Source of the DNA: Dermanyssus gallinae
Lineage: Eukaryota > Arthropoda > Arachnida > Mesostigmata > Dermanyssidae
DNA length: 64,000 bases
NCBI GenBank assembly: GCA_003439945.1
Contig: QVRM01000335.1
Span: 531,501 to 595,500, forward strand
Reading direction: 5' to 3'
Each line of letters opens with the position of its first letter. The first letter of the stretch is position 1. This document shows, piece by piece, positions 1 to 10,568 of this stretch. The position numbers and the translations under genes are program-made. The notes below the pieces were generated by a model. The model was not told the DNA's origin. It saw only the letters and a list, made by a program, of their open reading frames with translations, and did not search any database.

Positions 1-422
1 ATCTTTCCCCTTTCCAGGGAAGAGGCGCCTGGCTTGAAACAAACACGAAAAAGAGAGGTGCGAATTTCTAACACGGTAGCCCGCTGTTATATGCTGACTG
101 TTAGCCATCCGGCTAAGATAGAAACGGTGATTCAAAGGAAAGAAAGAGGAAATGGAATTTCCGCGACTGCGGACGTGCGTTGTGGTCTGGCGACGCTTCT
201 TCGTCGTTATAGTACCAAATAAACAATTTAAATACATTACAGTAAATCTTGTTATCACCACCTAGCTTTTTTGGGGTATCTGTACAAATGCATGGTAGTA
301 CCCATTGCTTTACATATAATGGTAATAATAATAATAATCAGTGTGATGAGGTTATTTATGGACGCCTATTCAAAGTGTATTTAGAGTCCTATCACGTGTA
401 TCGGTGACTCAATCTATTTCAG
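1..422 (+). other. Intron upstream of the first visible SNW1 exon
   Basis: The frame of the exon at 423 requires an earlier exon ending in the first two bases of an Arg codon. No sequence coding for the SNW1 N-terminal half is visible here, so that part of the gene lies left of the window. The stretch holds a short ATA/AAT run near 320-340 and ends in a pyrimidine-rich acceptor (TCTATTTCAG). I see no other gene in it. Confidence 0.6.
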
Positions 423-540
423 GTATACTCCGGCTCAGCAAGGATCGCAGTTCAATTCGGGTGCCAGTCAAAGGATCATCCGTATGGTCGAGGCACAAAA
501 AGATCCAATGGAGCCACCCAAGTACAAAATTAACAAAAAG
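423..540 (+). CDS. SNW1: SNW1 exon a
   Basis: This exon starts with one base that completes an Arg codon, then reads YTPAQQGSQFNSGA through to KINKK. The acceptor is TCTATTTCAG and the donor is GTGTGT at 541. It belongs to the start of the conserved SNW domain. Confidence 0.93.
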
Positions 541-3500
541 GTGTGTAATGGTGGGCGAGGCTCAACCAGGCACTCGAGTGTACAATTACACTTGAGCGTA
601 GTGAATATGCGCCACATGGCGGAGTTCATGCCAGCTCTGTTTGACCCGGTGGCGTGGAGCATTCGCGTGTGTCTTGCAATCGAAGAAGACACATCGGTGC
701 TCGGGTTCGATTCCCACCGTTGTACGTTTGTATTTCTTTGGGTCGTCTAATGAAGCAATGCGAGAGCGTCTCCGTGGACGCTAAATGTTGGCTGAGAGTC
801 AGCCCGAAAAAGTGAACATAAGCACGAACGTCGCCGCGTTATGTGTTGGTTCTACGGAGGGTTGTCTTTTAGATCAATATGCGTGATCCTGCATTCGTAA
901 AGCTGTTTTGTGGCAAAACGCTGTGCCAATCGCAGCGATCGAAATGAAGTAAAATCAGCAAAACCGCGCCCGTAGAATGATGGACGTTTTTCGAGGAACA
1001 TGTGTCTAGTCTATTTCTTTCTCCTTTTAATAAAGGAGAGTTTGGGAAAACTTGATGCACGTGCGTCGCCAACAGCTAACAGCGACTAGTGTGGGACTCG
1101 CAAACCCACTAAATCTGTGTTTGTCTTCACCATCTCAGGCGTTTTTTTATGATGTAGCCTTGAAAGCCTCGGAAGAGTCCAGTCTAAGCACAAACTATCG
1201 TATGTACGTATTGCAGATACCTCGAGGTCCGCCGTCTCCACCACCCCCCGTGATGCATTCGCCCACCCGCAAAGTTACTGTCAAAGAGCAACAAGACTGG
1301 AAGATCCCACCGTGCGTCAGTAACTGGAAGAATGCTAAAGGTAGGCGCAGCGCTACCACTTTTTCCACTTTACCATAACGTAGAGGAACAAAAAGAAGCG
1401 ATCCTTTGGTCGGCACTTCCCCCCTCTCTCTGATTTCGACTTTGTTGAGCAGCCATTGCAAAGCTTTGTGGTAACTTCAATATCAAATCTCATTCTCGAG
1501 CGAGCTTTTGTGTTATAGTGACTCTATAACATATATTTATATTAGTGTGGTTTATTAACTCGCTGGTTGAGTAATTGATATATAATGCGTAATACGATTA
1601 TGTTTATTCCACTCAAATTCAGTATAATATACATTTCAAAATATATCTTCATGAAGCTCTATCTTCTTCACGCTTCCTATATAATGCGTAATATAGATAA
1701 TATATAGTATTACACTAATCAATGCAACAGTTCACAACAGGGAAACGTGGACAGTCGTGTTTGCGACCTGGGCCGCTAATGAGAAAAAAATTAACGACGT
1801 TTGACGTTGAGCGCATATATAACAATTATGCGTTTTTTAAGAACGACCAATTAAAACTTGTGTTAATAAAAACAGCGAACTGGCGTTGATTCATGCTGCC
1901 TCTGTTGATATGCTTATTGATTGGTATTTTTGTTTATGTTTTCAGGGTACACTATTCCGCTGGATAAGCGATTGGCAGCTGATGGCCGGGGCCTTCAGCA
2001 GCAGCACATTAATGAGAACTTTTCCAAACTTGCCGAGGCGCTGTACCTGGCTGACAGAAAAGCCCGTGAAGCGGTCGAGGCTCGGGCTCAGCTTGAGCGT
2101 AAGATGGCGGCTAAGGAAAAAGAGAAAAAGGAAGAGCATCTTCGAGCGATGGCTCAGAGAGCTCGAGATCAGAGGGCAGGACTTCGCGTGAACGAAGAGG
2201 TTTGTTTGTGCTCGGTCACTCGCCACCTAGCGATTTTGTCAGGATTCATGACCAGGACCACGATGGTCGCACCACTTTAACTGCTTAATATGTTGATTCT
2301 AGCAGCTGACGTTATGCGTACAAGCGTTTTTGAGCCAATGTTTTGGATATATTTTCAATAGCATCATTCGTTAATTAACGAGGTAGTGTATAATGAGAGC
2401 ATCATTCCTTAATTAACGAGGTAGTGTTTAATGAGAGCATCATTTCTTAATTAATGAGGTAGTGTATAATTTCTCGGTTGAACGGTGTTCGGTCCTTTGA
2501 GTTCAGCCGGCGTTTGTTTGTGTCATCTGACGCTGTCAATTTACGTGATGTGCAAAATTGCAGGACGAGGATGATGAGGTTCAGGAGCGTGATCAGTTGC
2601 GGCAAGAGAGACACCGGGAGCGTCAGCGCGAGCGGAACATTGGGCGTGCAGCTCCCGACAAGCGCAACCGGTTGGAGCGCGAACGTGAGAGAGATATTTC
2701 AGAAAAGATTGCTCTCGGACTGCCCTCCACCAGCGGGGCGAGCAAGACAGGCGAAGTGCAGTTCGATCAAAGACTGTTTAACCAGTCCAAGGTAAGGTTC
2801 ACGACACAGTCTCCCAAAAACTTGTGTTTTGGTGTTTTATTCGTAAGGCTCGCAGTAAAATCGAATTTAAGAATACTTGCTTTACCTTATTCTCGCTTTG
2901 TATAATGGTTTCATTGCGCCGAGTATGGAGCTTTCGTTGCTGTTTTATTTTGCGCGTTTAAGACACAGGCGTGCACATGCTCTCCATATACTGTTTATTA
3001 ATGTCATCTATAGATGTAGTTGATTAAGTCCCCTATGGATGTAAGTTGAGTAAGTTGATATCAACGGGGCACAAGCTTCGAACCACAGTGAAACTCAGAA
3101 CTTACTCTTTGAGCTCTACTACACTTTCACTTTTCCGGTTATCTGTTTTCGATATTGTTGAAGTCCTAAAATTATTTTTTATTAGTACATATAAACAAGA
3201 TATGTTACTTTATTTTGTGCAACCTCCCTAATGTCATATGTTTTTTTATTTGTTTCTTCGCGTTAAGAAAGTTCTGTTTATCTCTGATATAAAGATTAAA
3301 CATCTAACATTACCTGGTCGATGCCTCTTTGAATTTTGCGACCTCGAGAGCACAAGCTCGCTGACTTAAAAATGTTTTTGTATGCAGTGTTTTTCTTTTA
3401 TTTTATTTATCAATTTTTTTAAAGGATTATTTGTAAGGTAATTGCCCGTGTACGGTGTTTTCATATCATGGCTACTTTTAATCCATTTACCTTGTCTAAA

Positions 3501-3769
3501 TTGGAAACCATGCAAACCAATTTAAGAGTGGCCGGTCTGGGTCTCAAACTCAGTCCTCCCGAATGCAAGGCAAAGGCTTTGCCACTAAGCCATCTTGCTC
3601 GGTGTTACATTACATACAAATTATATTACAATTCTGTAAGTGAACGTGGTAACTTTTAGCATAGAAGTGTAGAAGCCTGTAGTGTTTTCCTAATGTTTCG
3701 AAGATCACCTAGATTTAGGCAGCCGCGGGCATTCACATTGCTATCTATGTTTATTGCAAACAAATAAAT

Positions 3770-3826
<57 letters not shown>

Positions 3827-4285
3827 CATACATACTGTGATCACCTAATTACAGGGTATGGATTCGGGCTTTGGCGACGAGGATTCGTACAATGTGTACG
3901 ATAAGGCGTGGCGTAAGGACCAAAGCATTTCAAGTCAACTGTATCGCCCACGAGGAGATCGGGAAACTACAGAAGATATTGACACCATGATTAAGACCAG
4001 TCGGTGGGTTAAGCTCTATTGCGCTGGCATTTTTGTGCTCGTAAACGTTTGTTACTTAATTGAAAACTCACATTACTTGCGTAGCTGCATCACTTTGTGC
4101 TAATTATCACGAAATCTGACAGTTTGTCGATGCTAAAACTTTTTCAAGGGCAAGAAGGAAGCGATAGTCTAAAAGCACGTAGTTTCATACATGAAAACAG
4201 ACGGAGTAAAATGATATTAATTGATTCTTTCATTCCACTATGCAGAATACTTTCCACTCGTCCTCTTTGAAGACTTTCAGCCGGG

Positions 4286-4333
<48 letters not shown>

Positions 4334-4774
4334 ATAAATTGAATTTAGCAGTTAAATAATAGTTAATATACATTTACTGCATAGTTTTCTTATTCAAAGC
4401 GTTTTTGTCACGACGCTTGGCTATGACATAGTCTTTTCGGAAAGCGAGAAGAAGTATGTTAAATGTCTACGAAGGATATTTTTGAATTAAAATCGTATCT
4501 TGCTAATTCACTCTTGCGACTCGTATTGTTACCGTTGCGGTTGTATGTGCCTTGTAGATTTGTTCCCGACAAAGAGTTCGAGGGTACTGATCGATCGGAC
4601 TCGTCGAGACGTCGTGGCCCTGTGCAGTTCGAGAAGCAGCCAGAACAGGAGGAGGATCCTTTCGGTCTGGATAAGTTCTTCAACGAGGCCAAGAAGGCTT
4701 CGCACAAGCGCAGAGATGAGCGCAACAACAATGACGAGGATCGGGGTGGAGGCGCAAAGAGGCGTCGCGATTAA
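423..4774 (+). CDS. SNW1: SNW1/SKIP (SNW domain-containing protein 1), C-terminal two thirds, six exons
   Basis: SNW1/SKIP (Prp45 in yeast, Bx42 in flies) is a nuclear scaffold of the activated spliceosome and a transcription co-regulator of Notch and nuclear receptors. Six exons join in consistent phases: 423-540, 1217-1340, 1946-2199, 2564-2791, 3855-4003 and 4558-4774. They encode 362 residues, matching roughly residue 175 to the end of the 536-residue human protein. Visible family hallmarks are the YTPAQQG start, the SNWKNAKG signature, the GYTIPLDKRLAADGRG block, a Lys/Glu-rich helix, RAAPDKR, the YDQRLFNQSK-like block (FDQRLFNQSK here), GMDSGF, FVPDKEF and a basic KRRRD end before TAA at 4772. 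All introns are GT/AG. The N-terminal exons are outside the window. Introns hold a SINE (636-814), a 38-bp minisatellite, a minus-strand SINE and TA arrays. AATAAA signals at 5745 and 5780 could end a roughly 1-kb 3' UTR; this is inferred. Confidence 0.95.
636..814 (+). repeat. tRNA-derived SINE, family 1, copy a
   Basis: A tRNA-like head carries an A-box-like GGTGGCGTGGAGCATTCGCG and a B-box-like GGGTTCGATTCCC. A short body follows and ends in a tail with the hairpin-forming GGCTGAGAGTCAGCC. Two other near-full copies (8029 and 8757) and a tail fragment (31971) share head, body and tail order. This copy sits in SNW1 intron a-b in the sense orientation. It lacks a clean poly(A) tail. Confidence 0.8.
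1044..1141 (+). repeat. Interspersed repeat family 'CTAGTG', copy 1
   Basis: The core GACTAGTGTGGGACTCGC is followed by AAACCCACTAAA and preceded by a TGATGCAC motif about 25 bp upstream. The same order occurs at 39421-39513 and 53111-53210. I could not assign it to a known family. This copy lies in the SNW1 intron just before exon b. Confidence 0.6.
1217..1340 (+). CDS. SNW1: SNW1 exon b, contains the SNWKN signature
   Basis: It reads IPRGPPSPPPPVMHSP, then a TVKEQQDWKIPPC block and SNWKNAK, ending in phase 1 before GTAGGC. The acceptor is TATTGCAG. Conservation with the animal family is nearly residue by residue. Confidence 0.95.
1946..2199 (+). CDS. SNW1: SNW1 exon c, SKIP core and charged helix
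   Basis: It begins GYTIPLDKRLAADGRG across the splice and continues with HINENFSKLAEALY and a long Lys/Glu/Arg-rich helix (ERKMAAKEKEKKEEHLRAM). The acceptor is TTTTCAG. It ends in phase 0 before GTTTGT at 2200. Confidence 0.95.
2360..2470 (+). repeat. 38-bp minisatellite, three copies, in SNW1 intron c-d
   Basis: Three tandem units start at 2360, 2398 and 2436. Each has AGCATCATT, then a TTAATTAA core, then GAGGTAGTGT. Units differ by a few substitutions. No function is evident. Confidence 0.9.
2564..2791 (+). CDS. SNW1: SNW1 exon d
   Basis: It encodes an acidic start (DEDDEVQERDQLR), a run of Arg/Glu repeats, then RAAPDKRNRLERERERDIS and FDQRLFNQSK. It spans 228 bp, phase 0 at both ends, with acceptor TTGCAG and donor GTAAGG. 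Confidence 0.94.
3527..3612 (-). repeat. tRNA-derived SINE, family 2, copy on minus strand
   Basis: Read on the minus strand this is tRNA-like: an A-box-like TGGCTTAGTGGCAAAGCC and a B-box-like GAGTTTGAGACCC. The segment AGTGGCAAAGCC..TTGCCTTGCAT is shared with a plus-strand copy at 43238-43325. It lies in SNW1 intron d-e. Confidence 0.55.
3773..3822. repeat. (TA)n microsatellite
   Basis: About 50 bp of TA followed by a short (CATA)n run, in SNW1 intron d-e, just before the exon e acceptor. Confidence 0.95.
3855..4003 (+). CDS. SNW1: SNW1 exon e
   Basis: It reads GMDSGFGDED, then YNVYDKAWRKD and LYRPRGDRE, and ends with IKTS plus the first two bases of an Arg codon (phase 2) before GTGGGT. 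The family block around YNVYD and RIKTNRF is clear. Confidence 0.93.
4288..4334. repeat. (TA)n followed by poly(T)
   Basis: About 32 bp of TA then 14 T, in SNW1 intron e-f. No gene content is seen around it. Confidence 0.9.
4558..4774 (+). CDS. SNW1: SNW1 last exon
   Basis: One base completes the Arg codon, then FVPDKEFEGTDRSD, GPVQFEKQ, DPFGLDKFFNEAK and a basic tail ending KRRRD before TAA at 4772-4774. This is the canonical SNW1 C-terminus. Confidence 0.95.
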
Positions 4775-6385
4775 CACCTTAACACGATCTATAACGTCAC
4801 AGTTAGCAACAACGGCCAGGATTCCATACCTTAATTTGCAACCAGCAAAGGCCAGCGTCCCATTGGAGGCAACGTGCTGTACAGTCATACAAGCATGTTT
4901 GCTTATGAAACGAAGCCTTCAGGTGAAATTAATAGTCCTGTACATAGTTCGCCGTGTTGTGGAGGTGGGTGGGTAGTTGTATTGCTAGTAAAATACGCCA
5001 GTCAGTAAACGTGTGAGATGAAACATGATTGGCTCAGTCCGACACAACGTTGTATAGTGCTGTGGTTGATGCACCCGCGTACGACGCGTGGCTTTCACGA
5101 CGCTGGAGCCATACAAAGCCTAACATGACAGCGGCTGGCTTTCCTCATTTAGCAATGCTATCGGCATGCTCTAGTGCCTGAGATGGATCACCGGATAGCA
5201 GACGATGAGCTTGACGACGACAACAACGACAAACAACTTTTTGACCAAGCTAACATATTGCGTTCGCATGAAGCCGGCGCAACGAAAGACATAGTATGTC
5301 GTTTATCATGTGTCGGGAGAAACCGGACTCCGTCTTAATATATTAGTATTATTATGATTCATATTGTGATTATTGTTGTTACTGTATTGCGATTGATAGG
5401 TGTTATACCCTGCGGTATGAACGATGGAGAGTGCTTGTCGCTTCCTCTGGGAGAGAGTGTGCGGAGAAGTATTTAGGGTGAGGGTGGCGAAGAACGCGTC
5501 GGGTGTTGTTGTTGTATCATCACCATCATGCCGCGCTACACTCACGGTTTCTATTATTGTCGTTTTGGCATTACAAGTTGCAAGATCTCTTCGGCTCTTA
5601 GATCGATCAAGCTAGCTTCCGATCTATTCGGCGACTTGTCTAAGGCCTCCACTCGTTGTCGATATGTATATTATGTGACAAAGCCTCTATTGCCAACGAA
5701 GTCGTGCACTACCCTTGCACGTGTATATTGACGAGTATAAAGCTAATAAAAGGCAAAGTCCAAACGTTTCCAGTTATTCAATAAAAGTACTCTGTAGCAG
5801 TTATTTTGCGGTCGTACGATTGACTCGTGATTTACTCGTGTAATATATTTATATGTATATCTTCTAAGCTTCTAAGACTTATCACAAAATAGCCGCCAGC
5901 TTGGCAGATGATTTCAAACGACTGCCGGAGATGGTACATAACGTTTCGTGGTTGAGACTTTAATTGGAAACTAGAACCAACTTAATGATTAGTTACATAA
6001 CGAGCCGGATACTATCAGATAGCTACATAATTCTGCCTAGTTCAACACAACTTACTATAGTGGTCAGTTAACCTACGTGTTAAATGTATTTCAATCCAAT
6101 GCGCGAGAAGACGCGGCTAGAAAACGCTCGCCGCGCGCGCTACGGAGGCGCGTAGGCGTCATTAAGTGGTCGAGATAAGGGTGCCCCGCAAGGGGCTATG
6201 GCAATCCAGCCCTCCGTAGAACGACTCGACGCATCCCCTCGGATTCGTGAGCTGAGGACACAACGAGATCCATGAGAGCCGGTGGAGCACGAGGCTCCCC
6301 TCCCACGGTCTCGAAGTAGTGCCACACAGTTCCGAACTCTGGGATGGATGGGGAGGATAGAGGTTTTTGTGGTTGGAAGTCTCAC
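4775..6385. other. SNW1 3' flank, no recognised gene
   Basis: Possible 3' UTR with AATAAA at 5745 and 5780. A 50-codon ATG-led frame at 5182-5334 begins with an Asp-rich stretch but matches nothing I know. The segment 6290-6360 resembles 8255-8325 and is probably LINE-derived. Confidence 0.5.
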
Positions 6386-6389
6386 ACTA

Positions 6390-7990
6390 GGTGCTGTTGG
6401 TTGCCAGTACCGATAATGCATTAGCGTTTCCAAACTTCCCATATAAAATTAAGGACTGCGAAGAGGAGGTACCAAAATGCCACGTTTGTGGGGTGGATTG
6501 GCATGGCGCGGACAGCATAGCCTGCCTTTCGTACAGGGTGAAGGTGCAGAAACTAAGGGAGTCTCTCGGGAAGGTGCCGAGGGACACAAGGACCCCCAAA
6601 AAGGGATCGGAGGGAGCACCTGAGGGAAACAACAGGCGAGCAGAACAACAGCTGGGAACACGAATAAAAAGATGGGCACGACGGTTGCTCATGACCCCGA
6701 AGACAGTCGTTGAGAAAGGTCCTAAATCCGCCTAAGATTCTCCTGGGGAACAGCTGTAGACTGCTCGAGGTAACGCTAGCGAGGCGAAGTAGGAGAACCA
6801 TGTTTGATCAGAAATACATCGGTTTTAAGCACCGAATACCAAACCCACCGGCGGCATCCATCAGTACGCGCTGGCAGATGCGCAGGATTGACATGGAAAT
6901 CCCAAAGGTTGAATTAGATGAGGGCTGTGGCCGGCTTACGAAACGCCAAGTGAACGAGCATTAGCTCTCCTCCATGTTCACTGCGGCATGCGAGAAGGGG
7001 GACCTCACACCGGTTCAAAGGCCGCCGCTCGCCTAAGTACTGGTGACTGAAGAGATCACCGAGGCAAGAAAGACATGTATTAAGCTTCAAAAGATCTTCA
7101 CGAGGACGCGGATTTAGCTGAGTAGGAGAAGACGTAGGGGGGAAGGGACGGAAAAGGCAGAAATGAGACAAGCCGACTTTCAACTGGTCGAGTGCAAGAC
7201 CAACCGAATGAGACTGCAAGCACTACATCGCTAAAAGCAAGGCGCGATCGTGAAGCGAGTTGATGAATGCGGTGGACAGTGTCATGCTGGGCCTGCCATA
7301 CCAGATTGTCATAAGCACGCTACGTAGAGCTTCCGTGAAGTTCCCGCCAGACGTGCTACTGGAGACTACCTCTGCTTTTTTTCGGCACAGCCCTACAATG
7401 AGAGTGAGAAGTTCCCGTTTGTCCTGGGGGATATTCCGGAGGTGACGCTTGAAAAACAAACTGTGCAAATACAACTAGATTTAATTAATTTAACCCGGAA
7501 ATATTACAATAAATTGTCTACAGATCCTTCGGCCTGTTTGGCTATTCGACAACTTAGGGAAAAATCGTTTTGGTCAATAAACTGATTAGACTGGGCAACA
7601 TGATTATAAGGGAATTATGGATCTCGCCAGGGCAAGACGTTGCCGCAATCGCGGTTCTCAGGTTCTGGCCGGTAATGGTCAGTTCCTGAGCTACATGGTT
7701 CAGATAAGAAAGGCTACCAGTGACACCTGTGTGCCATGCGAGTCTGAGGAGGTGGACAACATGGAATACACTATTCTACATTGCTGCGAGTCTCTTTGGG
7801 AAGCAGGGTGCACGGGCTCTACAGCCACGAGCGGCCGCGTCATCAAGAAGCTGGTTAGCTTGATGCATATTGCTGGTGCAGCCCCGGGACAGTGGTTGAG
7901 ACAAGGAGTCGAGGGAGGTAGAAGTGGGAGCTCTCGACGCGCCTCTTTAGCACGGCGTATACCTTGGCGTAACCCCCCTATCTGAATGCA
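6390..7990 (+). mobile_element. Decayed R1-type LINE, ORF1 zinc knuckle to ORF2 C-terminus
   Basis: Four coding patches in one orientation follow LINE order. At 6440-6560 is a CCHC-like knuckle (CHVCGVDWHGADSIAC), as in gag-like ORF1. At 7260-7400 a patch with GLPYQIVISTLRRA and PPDVLLETTSAFF resembles the fingers region of reverse transcriptase. At 7617-7800 the reading VLAGNGQFLSYMVQI followed by a C-X2-C and HC pattern resembles the C-terminal zinc region of R1-group ORF2. Stops and frame changes separate the patches, and most of the catalytic core is missing. Identification rests on pattern recognition only. A family 1 SINE starts 40 bp after its end. Confidence 0.6.
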
Positions 7991-8028
7991 TGCAATATGC
8001 AGAAAGAAAGGCAAATAGATAGTTGAAT

Positions 8029-8222
8029 CAGTCCAGCCCGGTGGCGTGGTGGTATGCGTCTGCGCCTCGCGACCGGAGGAGACACATAGGTGTGGAGGTT
8101 CGAGCCTCACCGTTGCATTTATGGGGTTTTTTATTTGTATTTATGGGGGTCCGTCTATGAAGCAATGCGAAAAGCAGTCCCATGGACGTTAAATCTTGGC
8201 TGAGAGTCAGCCCCGAAAGAAT
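8029..8222 (+). repeat. tRNA-derived SINE, family 1, copy b
   Basis: The head GCCCGGTGGCGTGGTGG and B-box GGTTCGAGCCTC are tRNA-like. The body contains GTCTATGAAGCAATGCGAAA, and the tail contains GGCTGAGAGTCAGCCCCG. It is the best-preserved copy of the family in the window. Confidence 0.88.
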
Positions 8223-8756
8223 TTCTTTTTAGATAGTTGAATTAAGGAGAATAGCAGGGACGCATCTCCCACGGCTTCGAAGGAATGCCAACTGTTACCT
8301 CACCTGAGAGGGTAGGGAGGATTCCGGATTCAGTGAGTTTGGTAGTGTCACAGAATTCACCCAGACTGCTAGTAATGCATGTGTACAATACAATACAATA
8401 CAAAGTCTCCTTTATTGAAAAAGGGGTGTTGGTATCACAGTGTAGTCTTTACACACATGGGCGCGTCGCGAAACTCTCCATGCGAACGCATTATTCATAT
8501 CCCGAAGCTTTCCAAAAAAAGTTTGTTACGTTGACAGAATTCACCCTTAAGCGCAACTACTCTACCGTTGGTATAATGCGGTAGTTACCATGAATACAGC
8601 AGCCAGATGGCCGCTGAAATGTCAATACATTTAGAATTCCGCCGAAGCTTGCCATAGTATATGAAACCTTCCAAACCAAGACTGGTTGCTCCAGTAGTAA
8701 TCAGCGAATATCGGGCTTTTCTACATCCGCGACAATTGGTGTCTGCAGAGCCCGTC

Positions 8757-8940
8757 AGGTCAGTCGAGCCCGGTGGCGTGGGGGTGCATTCGCCTGCGCC
8801 TCGCGACCGGAGGAGACACATAGGTGCGCGGGCTCGAGCTCCAACGTTGCACATTTGTATTTATGGGGTTTCGTCTATGAAGCCATGCAAAAAGCAGTAC
8901 CGTGGACTTTAAATCTTGGCTGAGGGTCAGCCCAAGAAAA
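8757..8940 (+). repeat. tRNA-derived SINE, family 1, copy c
   Basis: It has the same head, body and tail as copy b, 730 bp away and in the same orientation. CGCGACCGGAGGAGACACAT is identical in both. The B-box has decayed (GGGCTCGAGCTCC), and the tail reads GGCTGAGGGTCAGCCC. Confidence 0.87.
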
Positions 8941-9925
8941 GGCCCGTTAGGTAAGAGCGATATGCGAGAGAAAGCTGTTGTTAGTCAATAGTGCAGACGA
9001 CCTTGAATCAGACGCCCGTTGTTCACCCCAAGATTGCCCTTAACGCACGCGATCTTTACGTAGGGCAGAAGGCTACGTAGCTCTGCCTAGCACAACTGTT
9101 TATGGCGGTCTGCTAGAAGATGCAGTTGAAAACAGTCCTTAGACAAAGAAAAACAGTCTTTAGACAAACAATCACATCACGGACATGCGCTTCGCATCCT
9201 CTGGCACGGTGGTCAATTGAGCTAAACGTATGTGACGGTGTGAGGTCCTTGATAGACGTCGATTAGGTACTAATATCTAAGAAGTATCCTTACGATTTCG
9301 ATACATTCAGTGTATCAAATATTTAAGGCGCTAGTGGAATTTAGGCCGTGGCATAGCGCCCCTTCAGGTAGGCAGTTGGCCCCTTCCGTCTTGGATGGAT
9401 GCTGGATTTTAGCACGTTTTTAAACTATAACTTTGTCATTAGAATTTAGATTAAACGCATTTCTATAGAACCTTAATTTACGTGCGAGATACGTCGGCCT
9501 GTTTTGACGCGACAAGCGCAAAACTGCGTATAACTTCCCCAGTATCTATATATCCTTCTCCAGAAGTTATGACGAGTTGCTAGTAAAATTTGAAACAAAA
9601 TTTAAACATTTAGCAAATGGTTACCCGATTGAGCACTCTGTGCGAAGTAAGCATTAATCGCACAATCTGCCAAAATGGCAGCGGAATTAGGTCAATTGCT
9701 GTGACTCGTTTACTCGATGGACTCATGGAGAAGCTATAATCGTGGGCATGTTTTTGTCGGGTCTGATCTTGCTGATTGAGTTAGCATGTAGTGCTGGCCC
9801 ACAACTCTTCTGAATCTCGCCACAGCTTTCCTCACCAATTTTTTAATTACTTCAGTCAGCGCGTTTTGAAGGCCGCGTGTTTGTTATTATAAGTCCAAGC
9901 AAGTTATGAACAGTAACATTGATAT
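8941..9925. other. No gene recognised
   Basis: Unique-looking intergenic sequence with no open frame, tRNA or long repeat that I can support. Confidence 0.5.
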
Positions 9926-10568
9926 TGTGACGAACTTACTGTATACGCATCATGGCGCAATTCAAATCGGTCCTAACCGACCACGTCCAACGGCCGCAGC
10001 GTCCTCGCCAACGTGATTTAAATGTACTCTAACCGACCACGTCCAAAGGCTACAGCACCCCGCCAAAATCTCAACGTACCCAACGTTCACCGACCGATAC
10101 ATGTCTCAACCGAACTCCACGTGTCTCAACGAGCCAGCAGAGAACAGCCACATCCTTTCGCGCCGAAACCCCAATGTCCCCCGCCGTCCAAACGATCATC
10201 AGCCGACACCGGGAGAGGGTCGACCTATGATTGGCAATCGAAGTCAAACCTTAACTCAACCTGTATTCTTATACGAAACAAACACAAGCCGCTGTACAGT
10301 TCGTCCGATTTGAGAGCGGGTTATGACACCCTTTGGCGTGTCAGCACACCGCTGTGTCTCGTGAACCGATAAATAGACCGAACTTGGCTTAAAACCATTC
10401 GCTTCTCGGCCGTACTTTGTATTAGACCTTATGCTGCGTGTCTTCATTAATCGTTCCTGAGTCCCTCGGGTTGCAGTACCGGTCCGGATGAGTTTACATT
10501 CCCAAGCTGACTTAGCGTAACGCAACAACGTTACATTTGGTGGCGATGCGGTTTGAAGCAACGTTACA
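9926..10568 (+). mobile_element. LTR retroelement remnant (near-solo LTR)
   Basis: The segment begins TGTGACG and ends CGTTACA, which fits TG..CA LTR ends with short terminal inverted bases. The first CGTTACA end (10529-10535) is followed by TTTGGTGGCGATGCGG, which resembles a primer-binding region of Ty3/gypsy-type elements. A second CGTTACA ends at 10568, and ATAT flanks both outer ends as a possible 4-bp target duplication. Inside is a 54-bp tandem repeat around 9975-10080 built on TAACCGACCACGTCC. No coding region remains. The class assignment is an inference from termini only. Confidence 0.5.

Noticed and set aside
2452..2465. TGAGGTAGT, identical to the let-7 seed region, in the third minisatellite unit
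   Set aside because: The rest of the let-7 sequence is absent and there is no hairpin. The motif arises from the 38-bp repeat by one substitution.
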